Origin: Alteromonas sp. KUL42
GTDB lineage: Bacteria > Pseudomonadota > Gammaproteobacteria > Enterobacterales > Alteromonadaceae
NCBI RefSeq assembly: GCF_006538325.1
Contig: NZ_BJKK01000019.1
Location: 1 to 64,000 of the forward strand
Direction: 5' to 3'
DNA length: 64,000 bases
Shown here piece by piece: positions 19,356 through 32,123 of this stretch. Numbering within the stretch: position 1 is the first letter of the stretch; the number at the start of each line of letters is the position of its first letter. Both the position numbers and the translations under genes were made by a program. The notes beneath the pieces were generated by a model. It was not told the DNA's origin and ran no database searches. It was given only the letters and a program-made list of their open reading frames with translations.

Positions 19356-19979
19356 ATGAAAAAATTGTGTTTGTTGGTATGTATGTCTTTAGGTTTAACC
19401 GCAACTGCTATGGCAGAAGGCGATGCCGAGGCTGGTAAAGCAAAGTCTGCAGTATGTGCAGCCTGTCATGGCCCTGATGGCAACAGCATGATTGATATGA
19501 ACCCTAAAATTGCAGGCCAGCACGAAAAGTATCTGGTTAAGCAACTTACTGAATTTAAGCTAGCATCACAAACTGGTGGTGAAGAAGGCCGTAACAACGC
19601 TGTGATGAATGGCATGGCTGCGCCACTTTCAGAGCAAGACATTAAAGATTTAGCGGCTTACTTCTCAAGCCAAGAGCAAAAATCAGGTGAAACACCTGAG
19701 CAATACGTAGAAGCGGGTCGTGCTTTGTACCAAGGTGGTGATGAGTCTCGTGGTGTTACTGCATGTATCGCTTGTCACGGCCCGAAAGGTGACGGTATGG
19801 GTCTAGCAGGATTCCCTGATATCAGTGGACAACACGCTACATACACTGCGGCGCAATTGAAAGCATTCCGTTCTGGCCAGCGTCACAATGATATGAACGG
19901 CATGATGCGCGATATCGCAATGAAATTAACAGACGAAGACATTGAAATTTTATCTCAATATATCGCGGGCTTACATTAA
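19356..19979 (+). CDS. dihaem cytochrome c4
   Basis: A 207-residue periplasmic electron carrier. The signal peptide is MKKLCLLVCMSLGLTATAMA. Two CxxCH haem sites are present: CAACH (34-38) and CIACH near residue 130, each with a distal methionine region (NGMAAPLS and NGMMRDIA). The two halves are repeated cytochrome c domains. Cytochrome c4 feeds electrons to terminal oxidases. The ATG at 19356 is preferred to 19290 because the signal peptide then begins correctly. In related genomes the gene also neighbours engB. Confidence 0.95.
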   Translation: MKKLCLLVCMSLGLTATAMAEGDAEAGKAKSAVCAACHGPDGNSMIDMNPKIAGQHEKYLVKQLTEFKLASQTGGEEGRNNAVMNGMAAPLSEQDIKDLAAYFSSQEQKSGETPEQYVEAGRALYQGGDESRGVTACIACHGPKGDGMGLAGFPDISGQHATYTAAQLKAFRSGQRHNDMNGMMRDIAMKLTDEDIEILSQYIAGLH

Positions 19980-20027
19980 TAAACGCCGTTTTTAGGCCCT
20001 ATTGTTAATTTTTTGTTATCAAAAAAG

Positions 20028-20055
20028 TTGTATTTTAAAAATATTCGTGTAATCT
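20028..20055 (+). promoter_or_regulatory. candidate promoter for an RNA in the csrC position
   Basis: -35 TTGTAT (20028-20033), 16-bp spacer, -10 TAATCT (20050-20055). A transcript from about 20062 would run to the terminator at 20273 without meeting a gene. Confidence 0.45.
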
Positions 20056-20061
20056 AACGGC

Positions 20062-20305
20062 GTAGTTTGTAGGTGCCTTTGAAAATCTACAAGCTGAATA
20101 ACAAGAATAATAATAAAAATACAGCATGGAAGACAGGATAAAGTGCCACGAGGGCCAAAAACAACAATAGCGCTCTGCCAACAATAAAAATAAGGGGAGC
20201 ACAGCTAGGGAAGCCATCTACACATAGATGTGTATAACGGGAGAGGTGTCATCTGACACTCATTCAATGTAAGGTGATGGTGTAAGCCATCACCTTTTTT
20301 CTTTT
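20062..20305 (+). ncRNA. candidate noncoding RNA between cytochrome c4 and yihI (csrC position)
   Basis: About 240 bases, no reading frame, with a promoter-like pair at its left end and an intrinsic terminator at its right end. In E. coli the 245-base CsrC RNA lies between yihA (engB) and yihI, which flank this interval too. GGA-type motifs (ATGGA, CAGGA, AGGGGA, AGGGA, CGGGA) lie between 20126 and 20243. However, about four GGA would be expected by chance at this length, and they are not clearly in hairpin loops. A CsrA-titrating RNA is therefore only a hypothesis. A long cytochrome c4 3' UTR or another sRNA is equally possible. Confidence 0.35.
20273..20305 (+). terminator. rho-independent terminator upstream of the methyltransferase gene
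   Basis: GGTGATGG-TGTAAG-CCATCACC (20273-20294), 8-bp perfect stem, followed by TTTTTTCTTTTT. Oriented rightward. Confidence 0.9.
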
Positions 20306-20358
20306 TGGGATATGGCCTGTTACTATCCCACTTCACCATCCTCAACGTAACTTTCATT

Positions 20359-21006
20359 ATGCACTGCCCTCTTTGCCTTAACACCGAAGCTATTAGCGAA
20401 TACCACAGCGACAAAAAACGCGATTACTTACATTGTGGAGAGTGTGATCTCGTATTTGTGTCGCCTGAGTATTTGCCTCTACCGCAAAGGGAAAAGCAAG
20501 AATACGATTTACACGAGAATGATTTTGAAGACGAAGGTTATAGAAAGTTTTTGGGAAAGGTTTTAACCCCACTTTCACAATTCATATCGCAACGTGGTAA
20601 ATCTCGTTTAAATGGACTCGACTTTGGCTGTGGCCCAGCACCTGTGCTTGCACATATGCTTACAGAAGAAGGTGTAGAGATGTCTGTATTCGATCCCTTC
20701 TTTGCCAATAATACAGAGGTATTGAGTCATCGCTATGACCTTATCACTTGTACAGAGGCAATCGAACACTTCCATACTCCACATAGAGAATGGTCGTTGT
20801 TTAACCGCATGCTTAAGGATGGCGGTGTTATAGCCATCATGACAAAACGGCACCTCGACAAAGCACGATTTGCTAATTGGCATTACAAGAATGACATTAC
20901 GCATGTTTGCTTTTTTAGTGAAGCAACCTTTCGTTACTTGGCAAACAAAGAAAACTACGATGTATCATTTCCAACCAATGATGTCGTTTTGTTGAAGAAG
21001 GTTTAG
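20359..21006 (+). CDS. class I SAM-dependent methyltransferase with N-terminal zinc ribbon
   Basis: A 215-residue protein. The N-terminus has a C4 zinc ribbon (C3, C6, C26, C29: CPLC and CGEC). A Rossmann methyltransferase domain follows, with LDFGCGPAP at about 81-89 as the SAM site and TCTEAIEHFHTPHREW, typical of Methyltransf_23-type enzymes. The substrate is unknown. The start at 20359 puts the zinc ribbon at the N-terminus; the longer frame from 20305 begins directly downstream of the terminator and adds non-conserved residues. Related genomes often carry it beside yihI. Confidence 0.85.
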   Translation: MHCPLCLNTEAISEYHSDKKRDYLHCGECDLVFVSPEYLPLPQREKQEYDLHENDFEDEGYRKFLGKVLTPLSQFISQRGKSRLNGLDFGCGPAPVLAHMLTEEGVEMSVFDPFFANNTEVLSHRYDLITCTEAIEHFHTPHREWSLFNRMLKDGGVIAIMTKRHLDKARFANWHYKNDITHVCFFSEATFRYLANKENYDVSFPTNDVVLLKKV

Positions 21007-21013
21007 CTAATTC

Positions 21014-21036
21014 GCGCTATAATAGCGCTGTTTTTT
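21014..21036 (+). terminator. terminator-like hairpin that also contains TATAAT
   Basis: GCGCTA-TAA-TAGCGC (21014-21028) followed by TGTTTTTT. The same bases include a perfect -10 hexamer TATAAT (21018-21023), so the element may end the methyltransferase transcript, start the yihI transcript, or both. No -35 at good spacing was found. Confidence 0.6.
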
Positions 21037-21060
21037 ACTCATTATTGTTATTTGGAAACT

Positions 21061-21564
21061 ATGGGACGTTCAAAGAAAACTCGTAAAGTAGGCCTTATTG
21101 GCGTTCGTAAGGACCCAGACTTTAAGCCAAGTGAAAACCGCAAGTCGGATACCCCTCGCCCTAAGAAGCAAAAGGGCAAACCAGCGGGTAGCCGCCACAA
21201 CGTTGAACAGAAAAAGGTGTCAGCTAAGAAAGGCACCGTAAATAAAGATCCGCGTCACGGTAGCAAAAAGCCTATCCAACTAGTTAAGGCAGTAACACCG
21301 ACTCCTGAACAAAAGAAAAAGTATGCTACGCCAGCGCAAGAACTCGCAGCGTTAGAAGCAGATCAGCGCTTGTCTGATTTACTCGACAAACTGGATAACG
21401 ACCAGTCATTGTCTCGTGAGCAACAAGCTTATGTTGATGAAAAGATGGCACGCCACCGCATTCTTTGTGATCTACTTGGTATTGTAGAGGACGATGACGA
21501 AGATGATGATATCGATCCATTTGCCGACTTAGATGCTATTAACATAAACGACTTTAAAGACTAA
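21061..21564 (+). CDS. yihI: Der GTPase-activating protein YihI
   Basis: A 167-residue protein. The first 90 residues are highly basic and probably disordered (MGRSKKTRKV, RPKKQKGKPAGSRHN). A helical region follows (ELAALEADQRLSDLLDKLDN), and the C-terminus is strongly acidic (EDDDEDDDIDPFADLD). This is the YihI arrangement; YihI stimulates the GTPase Der in 50S assembly. Start ATG 21061 has TTGGAAA just upstream; the TTG at 21052 is an alternative. The next gene follows after 19 bases. Confidence 0.88.
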   Translation: MGRSKKTRKVGLIGVRKDPDFKPSENRKSDTPRPKKQKGKPAGSRHNVEQKKVSAKKGTVNKDPRHGSKKPIQLVKAVTPTPEQKKKYATPAQELAALEADQRLSDLLDKLDNDQSLSREQQAYVDEKMARHRILCDLLGIVEDDDEDDDIDPFADLDAININDFKD

Positions 21565-21583
21565 AAAGACATAGGACTAGGTT

Positions 21584-22036
21584 ATGCTTTGGGCAGTACT
21601 TTCAGGCATTGCATTACTGATCATTATTGGCTTAGGTTTTTATGCTGGTAAGTTGCTTTTCCTTTTGAAGCAGCAAAAAGCACAACAAGAAGCCACGCGT
21701 AACGGACGTGTAAAGAGTATCTCAGAGAGTATTGCATTAATTGCAAAGGCCATGGAGCAACAACAGTGCGAGCTTTCTGAGGGTGTCATTCGTATAGTCA
21801 ACTTGTTAAACGCGTTACCCCTGGTAGAGCCGCCTAACTACAAAGCGCAGTATCCACATATTCATAGCCTATTCATTGAAGTAAGTGGCTTTGCTATCTT
21901 AGAGGCACGTCAAAAGCTAACGAAAGTAGAGAGACGTAAACAAGATCTGGCTCGAGAGCAAATTGAATCTGAGTACGAGTCAAAGGTACTTGCCGAGCTT
22001 CCTGCTTTACAAGCTTATTGCGAGACGTTGGTTTAA
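21584..22036 (+). CDS. DUF2489 family membrane-anchored protein
   Basis: A 150-residue protein with one N-terminal membrane helix (LWAVLSGIALLIIIGLGFYAG) and a soluble, charged helical remainder. It contains RNGRVKSISESIALIAKAM, the core of the DUF2489 family usually found beside yihI. Function unknown. Probably co-transcribed with yihI and ended by the hairpin at 22054. Confidence 0.8.
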   Translation: MLWAVLSGIALLIIIGLGFYAGKLLFLLKQQKAQQEATRNGRVKSISESIALIAKAMEQQQCELSEGVIRIVNLLNALPLVEPPNYKAQYPHIHSLFIEVSGFAILEARQKLTKVERRKQDLAREQIESEYESKVLAELPALQAYCETLV

Positions 22037-22053
22037 TATTCAAGCGTGTATTT

Positions 22054-22100
22054 AAAAGCTGTCATTGAACCATTTTGGTTGTGGCAGCTTTTTTGTTTTT
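22054..22100 (+). terminator. terminator of yihI-DUF2489
   Basis: Outer arms AAAAGCTG/CAGCTTTT (22054-22061, 22085-22092) with inner AACCA-TTT-TGGTT, followed by TTTGTTTTTT. It lies between converging DUF2489 and tag genes. Confidence 0.8.
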
Positions 22101-22136
22101 TACAATTAGAGCGCTTTTCCCTTGTTAACTTTGAAG

Positions 22137-22754
22137 TTACTTAATTGCTGCTTTACACGCTTTTTCATAACAATGACATCCCACTTCGTGGTCGTTTACC
22201 ATACCGACCGCTTGCATAAATGCATAACAAATGGTTTCACCCACAAAGTTAAAACCGTACTTCTTTAGCGCCTTTGACATAGCTTTAGATGCTTCTGTAG
22301 ACGTAGGCGCCTCTGTATAGTGTTGCCATTGGTTTACTGTGGTTTTACCTTGAGTAAATTGCCAAATATACTCGCTAAAAGGTTGTGATTTTTCGATTTC
22401 CAAAAACCCTTTTGCATTGCGAATAATTGACTCAATCTTTAGCTTGTTTCTAACAATCCCCTTGTTTTGCATAAGACGTGAAATATCGTCTTCGGTCATC
22501 TCAACAATTTTCACAGGGTCGAACTGATGAAAAGCGTTTTCGTAGTTTTGTTGTTTCTTTAAAATGGTTATCCAAGATAAGCCGGCTTGTTGACCATCAA
22601 GACATAGTTTCGCAAATAGCGCCTGACTATTCGTCTCAGGAATTCCCCACTCATTGTCGTGGTAAGCTTGATATATAGGGTCATTTCCAACCCACCCACA
22701 TCGATTTAGTTGATCTGGCACCATAAAATCGCTATTCCTTCTTGTATTAACCAC
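22137..22754 (-). CDS. tag: DNA-3-methyladenine glycosylase I
   Basis: Tag excises 3-methyladenine from alkylated DNA. The family core starts NRCGWVGNDPIYQAYHDNEWG, with the zinc-ligand cysteine and histidine, and ends NDHEVGCHCYEKAC with the other zinc ligands. The glycosylase HhH-like region (FVGETICYAFMQAVGMVNDH) is intact. The 205 residues include about 17 extra at the N-terminus; ATG 22724 would give 195. Single gene, divergent from glyQ. Confidence 0.95.
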   Translation of the reverse strand: MVNTRRNSDFMVPDQLNRCGWVGNDPIYQAYHDNEWGIPETNSQALFAKLCLDGQQAGLSWITILKKQQNYENAFHQFDPVKIVEMTEDDISRLMQNKGIVRNKLKIESIIRNAKGFLEIEKSQPFSEYIWQFTQGKTTVNQWQHYTEAPTSTEASKAMSKALKKYGFNFVGETICYAFMQAVGMVNDHEVGCHCYEKACKAAIK

Positions 22755-22857
22755 TATTCGTGACGTTTTTTCACCCTTTACACCTACATACTATGCCCCA
22801 CAAATTGTATACTATCCCACCTTTATTTTAGTCAGATAACTAATAAGCAGCGGATGT

Positions 22858-23763
22858 ATGCAGAAATACGATATTAAGACCTTTCAAGGGTTGATCCTTG
22901 CGCTTCAAGATTATTGGGCGCGTCAGGGCTGCGTTATTATTCAGCCTCTGGATATGGAAGTGGGTGCAGGTACATTCCACCCAATGACATTTCTACGTTC
23001 TTTAGGTCCAGAGCCAATGAGTAGCGCCTATGTTCAACCATGTCGTCGACCAACAGATGGTCGTTACGGCGAAAACCCAAATCGCTTACAACATTACTAT
23101 CAATTCCAAGTAATGCTTAAGCCATCTCCTGACAATATTCAGGAATTGTATTTGGGCTCTTTGAAAGAATTAGGTTTCGATCCGCTTGTTCATGACATTC
23201 GTTTTGTAGAAGACAACTGGGAATCCCCTACTCTTGGTGCTTGGGGACTTGGTTGGGAAGTATGGTTAAACGGCATGGAAGTAACTCAGTTCACTTACTT
23301 TCAGCAAGTTGGCGGTCTTGAATGTAAGCCTGTTACAGGTGAAATCACTTATGGTCTTGAACGTTTGGCTATGTATGTTCAAGGCGTAGATAGTATCTAT
23401 GACCTAGTTTGGACCGATGGCCCAATGGGTAAAGTTACCTACCGTGATGTGTTTCATCAAAATGAAGTTGAACAATCTACGTATAACTTCGAACATGCCA
23501 ACGTTGAAGCTTTGTTTAGAACCTTCGACGAATGTGAAGCAGAAAGCCAAAAGCTTATCGAAAACAACCTTCCACTTCCTGCCTATGAGCAGGTGATGAA
23601 GGCCTCACACGCATTTAACTTGCTTGATGCTCGTCATGCTATCTCAGTGACTGAACGCCAGCGCTATATTCTTCGCGTTCGAACGCTGGCCAAAGCATGT
23701 GCAGAGAGCTATTACCAAGCACGTGAAGCACTAGGCTTCCCGCTATGTAACAAGGAGGCATAA
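22858..23763 (+). CDS. glyQ: glycyl-tRNA synthetase alpha subunit
   Basis: A 301-residue catalytic subunit of the alpha2beta2 bacterial GlyRS (class II). It begins [23 protein letters not shown] and carries class II motif 2 ([23 protein letters not shown]). It partners with GlyS encoded 2 bases downstream, so the two form one operon with coupled translation. Confidence 0.98.
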   Translation: MQKYDIKTFQGLILALQDYWARQGCVIIQPLDMEVGAGTFHPMTFLRSLGPEPMSSAYVQPCRRPTDGRYGENPNRLQHYYQFQVMLKPSPDNIQELYLGSLKELGFDPLVHDIRFVEDNWESPTLGAWGLGWEVWLNGMEVTQFTYFQQVGGLECKPVTGEITYGLERLAMYVQGVDSIYDLVWTDGPMGKVTYRDVFHQNEVEQSTYNFEHANVEALFRTFDECEAESQKLIENNLPLPAYEQVMKASHAFNLLDARHAISVTERQRYILRVRTLAKACAESYYQAREALGFPLCNKEA

Positions 23764-23765
23764 GC

Positions 23766-25844
23766 GTGCGTACAGAAAATTGTTTAGTTGAATTAGGTAC
23801 TGAAGAGTTACCACCAAAAGCGCTTAAATCTTTGGGTGAAGCCTTCGCCACACAGTTTGAAGCTGCGCTAACGCAAGCTGATATAAGTTTCGACTCAGTA
23901 AGCTGGTTTGCAGCACCACGTCGTCTTGCGGTTTATGTATCAGCATTAGCGGAAGGGCAAGCAGACAAAGTAGTAGAGAAGCGCGGCCCTGCAGTTTCAG
24001 CTGCCTTCGACGCAGACGGTAATCCAACAAAGGCAGCACAAGGTTGGGCTAGAGGTAATGGCATTGAGGTTTCAGACGCAGAGCGCCTGGTAACCGATAA
24101 AGGCGAGTGGCTTTTACATAAAGCCCATGTTCCAGGTAAAACTATTGCCGAATTACTAGAAGACTTAATCAATCAAGCAGTCAGTAAACTGCCAATTCCT
24201 AAGCCAATGCGTTGGGGAAACTACACAACTCAGTTTATTCGACCAGTACATACACTGTGTGTGCTTTATGGCAGTGAAGTGGTTAACGTTTCTGTACTTG
24301 GCCTTGCAAGCGGGCGTACAGTTCAGGGCCATCGCTTCCATGGCGAAGCTCGCTTTGAGCTAGATCATGCAGACAACTATGCAGCGGCACTTGAGCAGCA
24401 ATACGTATTAGCTGACTTTGAAGCGCGTAAAGATAAAGTTCGTCAGCAACTAGAAGACGCAGCAAAAGGCCTGTCTTTAACACCAGATTACAGCGAAGAC
24501 TTGTTAGAAGAGATCGCATCATTAGTAGAGTGGCCAGTTGTACTTCAGGCAGGTTTTGATAAGGCGTTTTTGGATGTTCCAAAAGAAGCGCTTATTTATA
24601 CCATGAAGGATGACCAAAAATATGTTCCTTTACTTGATGCAGACGGCAATTTGTCGAATACGTTCTTGTTTGTAAGTAACATAGAAAGCCAAGATGCGTC
24701 ACAGGTAATATCAGGGAACGAAAAAGTAATACGCCCTCGCCTAGCGGATGCTGAGTTCTTCTTTAATAGCGATAAAAAGGCGACGCTAGAAAGCCGTTTA
24801 GAAAGCCTTGAATCAGTATTGTTTCAAAAGCAACTTGGTACGCTAAAAGAAAAATCTGAGCGTATATCAGCCCTTGCCGGTTTTATCGCAACGCAAATAA
24901 ACGCTAATGAAACACAGGCAGCGCGTGCTGGGTTACTTGCCAAAACTGACTTAATGTCAAACATGGTAATGGAGTTCCCTGATGTGCAAGGTGTTATGGG
25001 TAAATACTATGCCTTGAACGACGGTGAAGAAGCACCTGTTGCCGAAGCGCTTTATGAACAGTATATGCCACGCTTTGCTGGTGACGCTTTGCCAAGTTCA
25101 GGTGTAAGTGCATCGGTAGCGCTTGCTGATAAGCTAGACACGCTTGTGGGTATATTTGGAATTGGCCAATTACCTAAAGGCGATAAAGATCCGTTTGCAC
25201 TTCGTCGTGCCGCTATTGGGGTACTTCGAATCATTACAGAACTGTCGTTGCCGCTTGATTTAAATACATTGGTAGCAAAAGCAGCTGAGGTTTATGGTGA
25301 CAAATTATCAAACCAAGATGCGCAGTCACAGGTTGTTGATTTTGTACTAGGTCGTTTTACCGCTTTACTTCAAGATCAAAACATTGCTATTGATGTTATT
25401 CAGGCTGTAGCAGCGCGTCGTCCAACAATGCCAGCTGATTATTTAGCCCGTGTTAACGCGGTAGCTGCATTTAAAGCGTTAGATGAATCTGAGGCCCTTG
25501 CAGCAGCGAATAAGCGTGTAGCTAACATTCTGGCAAAGCAAAACGTTGCAGAAACAAATGAAGTAAGTATTTCAGTTGATTTATTAACTGAAGATGCTGA
25601 AAAAGCACTGTATACCGCCCTTGAAGCAGCACAAAAACAAGTTAATGAAGCCTTGGTATCACAAGATTATCAACGCATATTAACTACACTGGCTACTCTT
25701 CGAGAAGTGATTGATGCTTTCTTTGACAACGTCATGGTAATGGCGGAAGACGAAGCTGTTAAACAAAACAGACTTGCGTTGTTATCACTTTTAAGGCAAC
25801 TTTTCCTAACAACCGCAGATATATCAATTCTGGCGAAGTCTTAG
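23766..25844 (+). CDS. glyS: glycyl-tRNA synthetase beta subunit
   Basis: A 692-residue beta subunit with a GTG start 2 bases after glyQ. It begins [20 protein letters not shown]. The body carries the B3/B4-like and HD-like domains, and the C-terminal anticodon-binding domain includes [22 protein letters not shown]. It binds tRNA-Gly for the GlyQ catalytic subunit. An intrinsic terminator follows at 25887. Confidence 0.98.
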   Translation: MRTENCLVELGTEELPPKALKSLGEAFATQFEAALTQADISFDSVSWFAAPRRLAVYVSALAEGQADKVVEKRGPAVSAAFDADGNPTKAAQGWARGNGIEVSDAERLVTDKGEWLLHKAHVPGKTIAELLEDLINQAVSKLPIPKPMRWGNYTTQFIRPVHTLCVLYGSEVVNVSVLGLASGRTVQGHRFHGEARFELDHADNYAAALEQQYVLADFEARKDKVRQQLEDAAKGLSLTPDYSEDLLEEIASLVEWPVVLQAGFDKAFLDVPKEALIYTMKDDQKYVPLLDADGNLSNTFLFVSNIESQDASQVISGNEKVIRPRLADAEFFFNSDKKATLESRLESLESVLFQKQLGTLKEKSERISALAGFIATQINANETQAARAGLLAKTDLMSNMVMEFPDVQGVMGKYYALNDGEEAPVAEALYEQYMPRFAGDALPSSGVSASVALADKLDTLVGIFGIGQLPKGDKDPFALRRAAIGVLRIITELSLPLDLNTLVAKAAEVYGDKLSNQDAQSQVVDFVLGRFTALLQDQNIAIDVIQAVAARRPTMPADYLARVNAVAAFKALDESEALAAANKRVANILAKQNVAETNEVSISVDLLTEDAEKALYTALEAAQKQVNEALVSQDYQRILTTLATLREVIDAFFDNVMVMAEDEAVKQNRLALLSLLRQLFLTTADISILAKS

Positions 25845-25886
25845 GGTTATAATTAACGTAGCTAATGCCACGTCGTAATTAAAAAG

Positions 25887-25914
25887 GCCCAACATTAACG
25901 TTGGGCTTTTTTTT
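25887..25914 (+). terminator. glyQS terminator
   Basis: GCCCAAC-ATTAAC-GTTGGGC followed by eight T. An open frame from 25901 overlaps it, one reason to start the next gene at 25928. Confidence 0.92.
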
Positions 25915-25927
25915 AACTGGAGTCACT

Positions 25928-26371
25928 GTGAAGAAGTTAATCAGTATTCTGTCTTTTTGTATTTTATTGTCAGCATGTTCAAGTAGCGGCAGCTTCAATA
26001 TTCCTGAAATTGGACCCAGTGTGCCACGTATTCAATTTGAAAATATGTTTTTACGAGGTGTATTCAATTGGTGGGAAGCCGACCCAAACTACAAATTTAA
26101 GCGCGCTAACTCTGGCTGGATTGTTGATGTTGAGCTAATCGCTGATGGTCAGCCATATGACTTTAGGTTGTCAGATGATAAGTGGACACCCTCACAAAGC
26201 TGCGGTGGAAAATATAAAGGGCAACCTGTCATGTTAGCGGCAAATGTTTATTTGATTTGTGAACAAGCGTCAGAGAACCTTCAGTTTACCCCTTCTTCAA
26301 CGGGTACGTATCGCTTTGCTATAAACCCGGCAAGTGCGGGAGAAATTGTACTAACCGTATCGAAGCTATAA
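25928..26371 (+). CDS. lipoprotein with possible beta-sandwich (CBM20/48-like) domain
   Basis: A 147-residue orphan with a lipoprotein signal (KKLISILSFCILLSAC, lipobox LSAC). GTG start with GGAG 5 bases upstream. After a short linker it reads FLRGVFNWWEADPNYKF ... GWIVDVELIADGQPYDFRLSDDKW ... GTYRFAINP. This rhythm resembles the early-set/CBM48- or CBM20-like sandwich fused to some amylases. That is pattern resemblance only, not a demonstrated homology. It probably sits on the inner leaflet of the outer membrane. No gene partner is evident. Confidence 0.6.
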   Translation: MKKLISILSFCILLSACSSSGSFNIPEIGPSVPRIQFENMFLRGVFNWWEADPNYKFKRANSGWIVDVELIADGQPYDFRLSDDKWTPSQSCGGKYKGQPVMLAANVYLICEQASENLQFTPSSTGTYRFAINPASAGEIVLTVSKL

Positions 26372-26506
26372 TAGCCGCTACAATCAAGGAGGGATGGAAC
26401 GTCCCTTCTCTTTACTCTATCGTTAAGTTTGTTTTCTTAGTCTAAATACCAGACTGCGTAGCTCGGTATATTTGGCTATTAAATAGTGGCATCTGAGCGA
26501 CGTTTT

Positions 26507-27181
26507 CTATTTGTATTGAATTTCAATATCTCTCAGCTTTTCTCTATATTCTGCTATCTTGTTAGGTTCATTTAGAAAGCCTTCTAGATTTTTTTCGATA
26601 TTTGCTATTTCCTTTCTCAGTTCATAATGCGCTGTCGCGTTGGTTTGTCCAAGAAATATTGAGATGTTTCGAAGGTCTGAAAGGCAGCACTCTTTTAGAT
26701 CTTCGTTATATTGTTCACCAAGGAATCTAACCATATTATCGCTTGTTGAACTTACTTCGCTAAGCAAGGGTGGAATTGGGATTTCGTCTACACTTTTCTT
26801 AAAAGCGACTGTTCTATCTATGGAGCGTAATAAAAGTGCTACGGCTTCTTCACCAGCACTTTTTTCATAGGTTAAAAAGCGTGTTTTAAGTGATCGTAGC
26901 GCTTCACTTTCAATACCCACTATTTTTGCTTCTTTGAAGACATGTTCTGCATGAATAACTAATTCGCTAGCGTAAGTGATGTGATTGAGGTCGCTTAGAA
27001 GATTACCAGTCAGTTTCGTATCTAGAACACTATCTGCTTGTTGTATTAGTAGAGACTGATCGGTGAGTGCTTTTTTAAAACGTATTTCTGATTCTGTTAG
27101 GCTTTGCGTTTTGCTGCATGACGTTAGTGCTGTTGTTAATAGCGCTATTGATACAAAAGCGAAATATTTTACGTTAGTCAT
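26507..27181 (-). CDS. orphan lipoprotein of unknown function
   Basis: A 224-residue protein not recognised as any family. The signal VKYFAFVSIALLTTALTSC carries a lipobox (LTSC). The remainder is mostly helical, charged, and contains CC at about residue 165. Codon use and base composition look more AT-rich than the neighbouring housekeeping genes, which may point to later acquisition. It stands alone between convergent glyS-side genes and gyrB, with a bidirectional terminator on its right side. Confidence 0.55.
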   Translation of the reverse strand: MTNVKYFAFVSIALLTTALTSCSKTQSLTESEIRFKKALTDQSLLIQQADSVLDTKLTGNLLSDLNHITYASELVIHAEHVFKEAKIVGIESEALRSLKTRFLTYEKSAGEEAVALLLRSIDRTVAFKKSVDEIPIPPLLSEVSSTSDNMVRFLGEQYNEDLKECCLSDLRNISIFLGQTNATAHYELRKEIANIEKNLEGFLNEPNKIAEYREKLRDIEIQYK

Positions 27182-27303
27182 TTATAAATCCCTATATTTG
27201 TAGTCATCCTGATCCAATGTATTTTTAGGTTTCGAACTTATTGGTGGTTTAACAATTCAATATATGCATGCTTCGAGAAATAGATGCATTGAATTTCTCG
27301 GAC

Positions 27304-27334
27304 AAAAAAGGCGATTTTAATTAATCGCCTTTTT
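27304..27334 (-). terminator. gyrB terminator (bidirectional form)
   Basis: AAAAAA, GGCGATT-TTAATT-AATCGCC (27310-27329), TTTTT. On the minus strand it follows gyrB after about 30 bases. Confidence 0.88.
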
Positions 27335-27360
27335 ATCATTTAAACACAAAGAGCAGGAAA

Positions 27361-30878
<3,518 letters not shown>

Positions 30879-30990
30879 AGTGCCACACTGATAAAACAAA
30901 GAAGCGATATACTTGTTGTACATCGCCCCTTAAAAATATTGGAATACACCTTGGTGTATGGAATGATGAATGTGTTAATAACTAGTCGAA

Positions 30991-32091
30991 CTACAAACGC
31001 ATTGGCATTATGACATACAACGCAGAATCATCAGCGCTGTCTTCAATTAACGCACTAGCATTTGAGTCAGACAAGCTTACTTTGACGCTATCGGTACCCA
31101 ACGCATTCAATACGTCAATTAAATAAGCGACGTTAAAACCTATTTCTAAGTCATCGCCCTGATACTGAACATCCACAATTTCTTCTGCTTCTTCTTGCTC
31201 AGGGTTATTGGCAGTAATCTTCAACTCACCCGATGACAAATTTAGGCGAACACCACGAAACTTTTCATTAGAAAGAATTGCAGCGCGAGAGAATGCTTCT
31301 TTAAGTACCGCTTTACTTGCTATAACTTCTTTATCACCATTTTGAGGTAAAACGCGGCGATAGTCTGGAAAACGACCGTCTACAAGTTTTGAAGTAAAAA
31401 TGAAATCATTTGAAAAAATACGTAAATGGTTAGCGCCTATTTGTACTTTCAAAGATTTATCGTCTTCACTAATCAAACGAGAAATTTCTAAGACACCTTT
31501 ACGAGGAATTATAACTTGGCGTGAAGGTAAGGCAGTTTCGTAATTTAGACGACAAAGGGCCAGACGGTGACCATCGGTAGCCACTGTGCGAATTACATTC
31601 TCTTCTGTTTCTAACGACATACCATTTAGGTAATAACGAACATCCTGCTGAGCCATTGAAAAACTAGTAGAATCAATAAGACGTTTTAAGTCACTGCAAG
31701 TTAATTCAAACTCAACCTCGCCTTCCCAATCTTCTAAATTAGGATAATCATTGGCAGATAGCGTCGACAAGGTATAACGACCACGACCAGCACGAATTAA
31801 CGCTTTACTGCCGTCGATAGAGAAATGGATATCCGTACCTTCAGAAATACCGCGAATTATATCGAACAACTTTTTAGCTGGAACGGTAATTTCGCCTTCC
31901 GTAAACTCACCTTCTAATTTAACACTAGAGATAAGCTCAACTTCTAAATCTGTACCTGTTAGCCATAGTGCGTCCTCACTAACTTTTATGAGAACGTTTG
32001 AAAGTATAGGCAGTGTGTGTCGGCGCTCTACTGCACCTGACACTAATTGAAGTGGCTGTAAAAATTGTTCGCGGCTTATAGTAAATTTCAT
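30991..32091 (-). CDS. dnaN: DNA polymerase III beta subunit (sliding clamp)
   Basis: A 366-residue clamp of three repeated domains. It begins KFTISREQFLQPLQLVSGAVERRHTLPILSNVLI and ends SALYVIMPMRL, the canonical N- and C-termini. It tethers Pol III and other partners to DNA. Second gene of the dnaA operon, 32 bases after dnaA. Confidence 0.98.
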   Translation of the reverse strand: MKFTISREQFLQPLQLVSGAVERRHTLPILSNVLIKVSEDALWLTGTDLEVELISSVKLEGEFTEGEITVPAKKLFDIIRGISEGTDIHFSIDGSKALIRAGRGRYTLSTLSANDYPNLEDWEGEVEFELTCSDLKRLIDSTSFSMAQQDVRYYLNGMSLETEENVIRTVATDGHRLALCRLNYETALPSRQVIIPRKGVLEISRLISEDDKSLKVQIGANHLRIFSNDFIFTSKLVDGRFPDYRRVLPQNGDKEVIASKAVLKEAFSRAAILSNEKFRGVRLNLSSGELKITANNPEQEEAEEIVDVQYQGDDLEIGFNVAYLIDVLNALGTDSVKVSLSDSNASALIEDSADDSALYVIMPMRL

Positions 32092-32123
32092 TGCGGTGCT
32101 ATCTCGCCTCTAAAGTCGTGTTG

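Noticed and set aside
20035..20217. 60-codon minus-strand hydrophobic frame between cytochrome c4 and the methyltransferase
   Set aside because: No ribosome site or family similarity; it is opposite a candidate noncoding RNA with clear plus-strand terminator.
30879..30923. 15-residue N-terminal extension of RecF
   Set aside because: Family similarity begins at KLDRVQITRFRN; the extension is not conserved in character.
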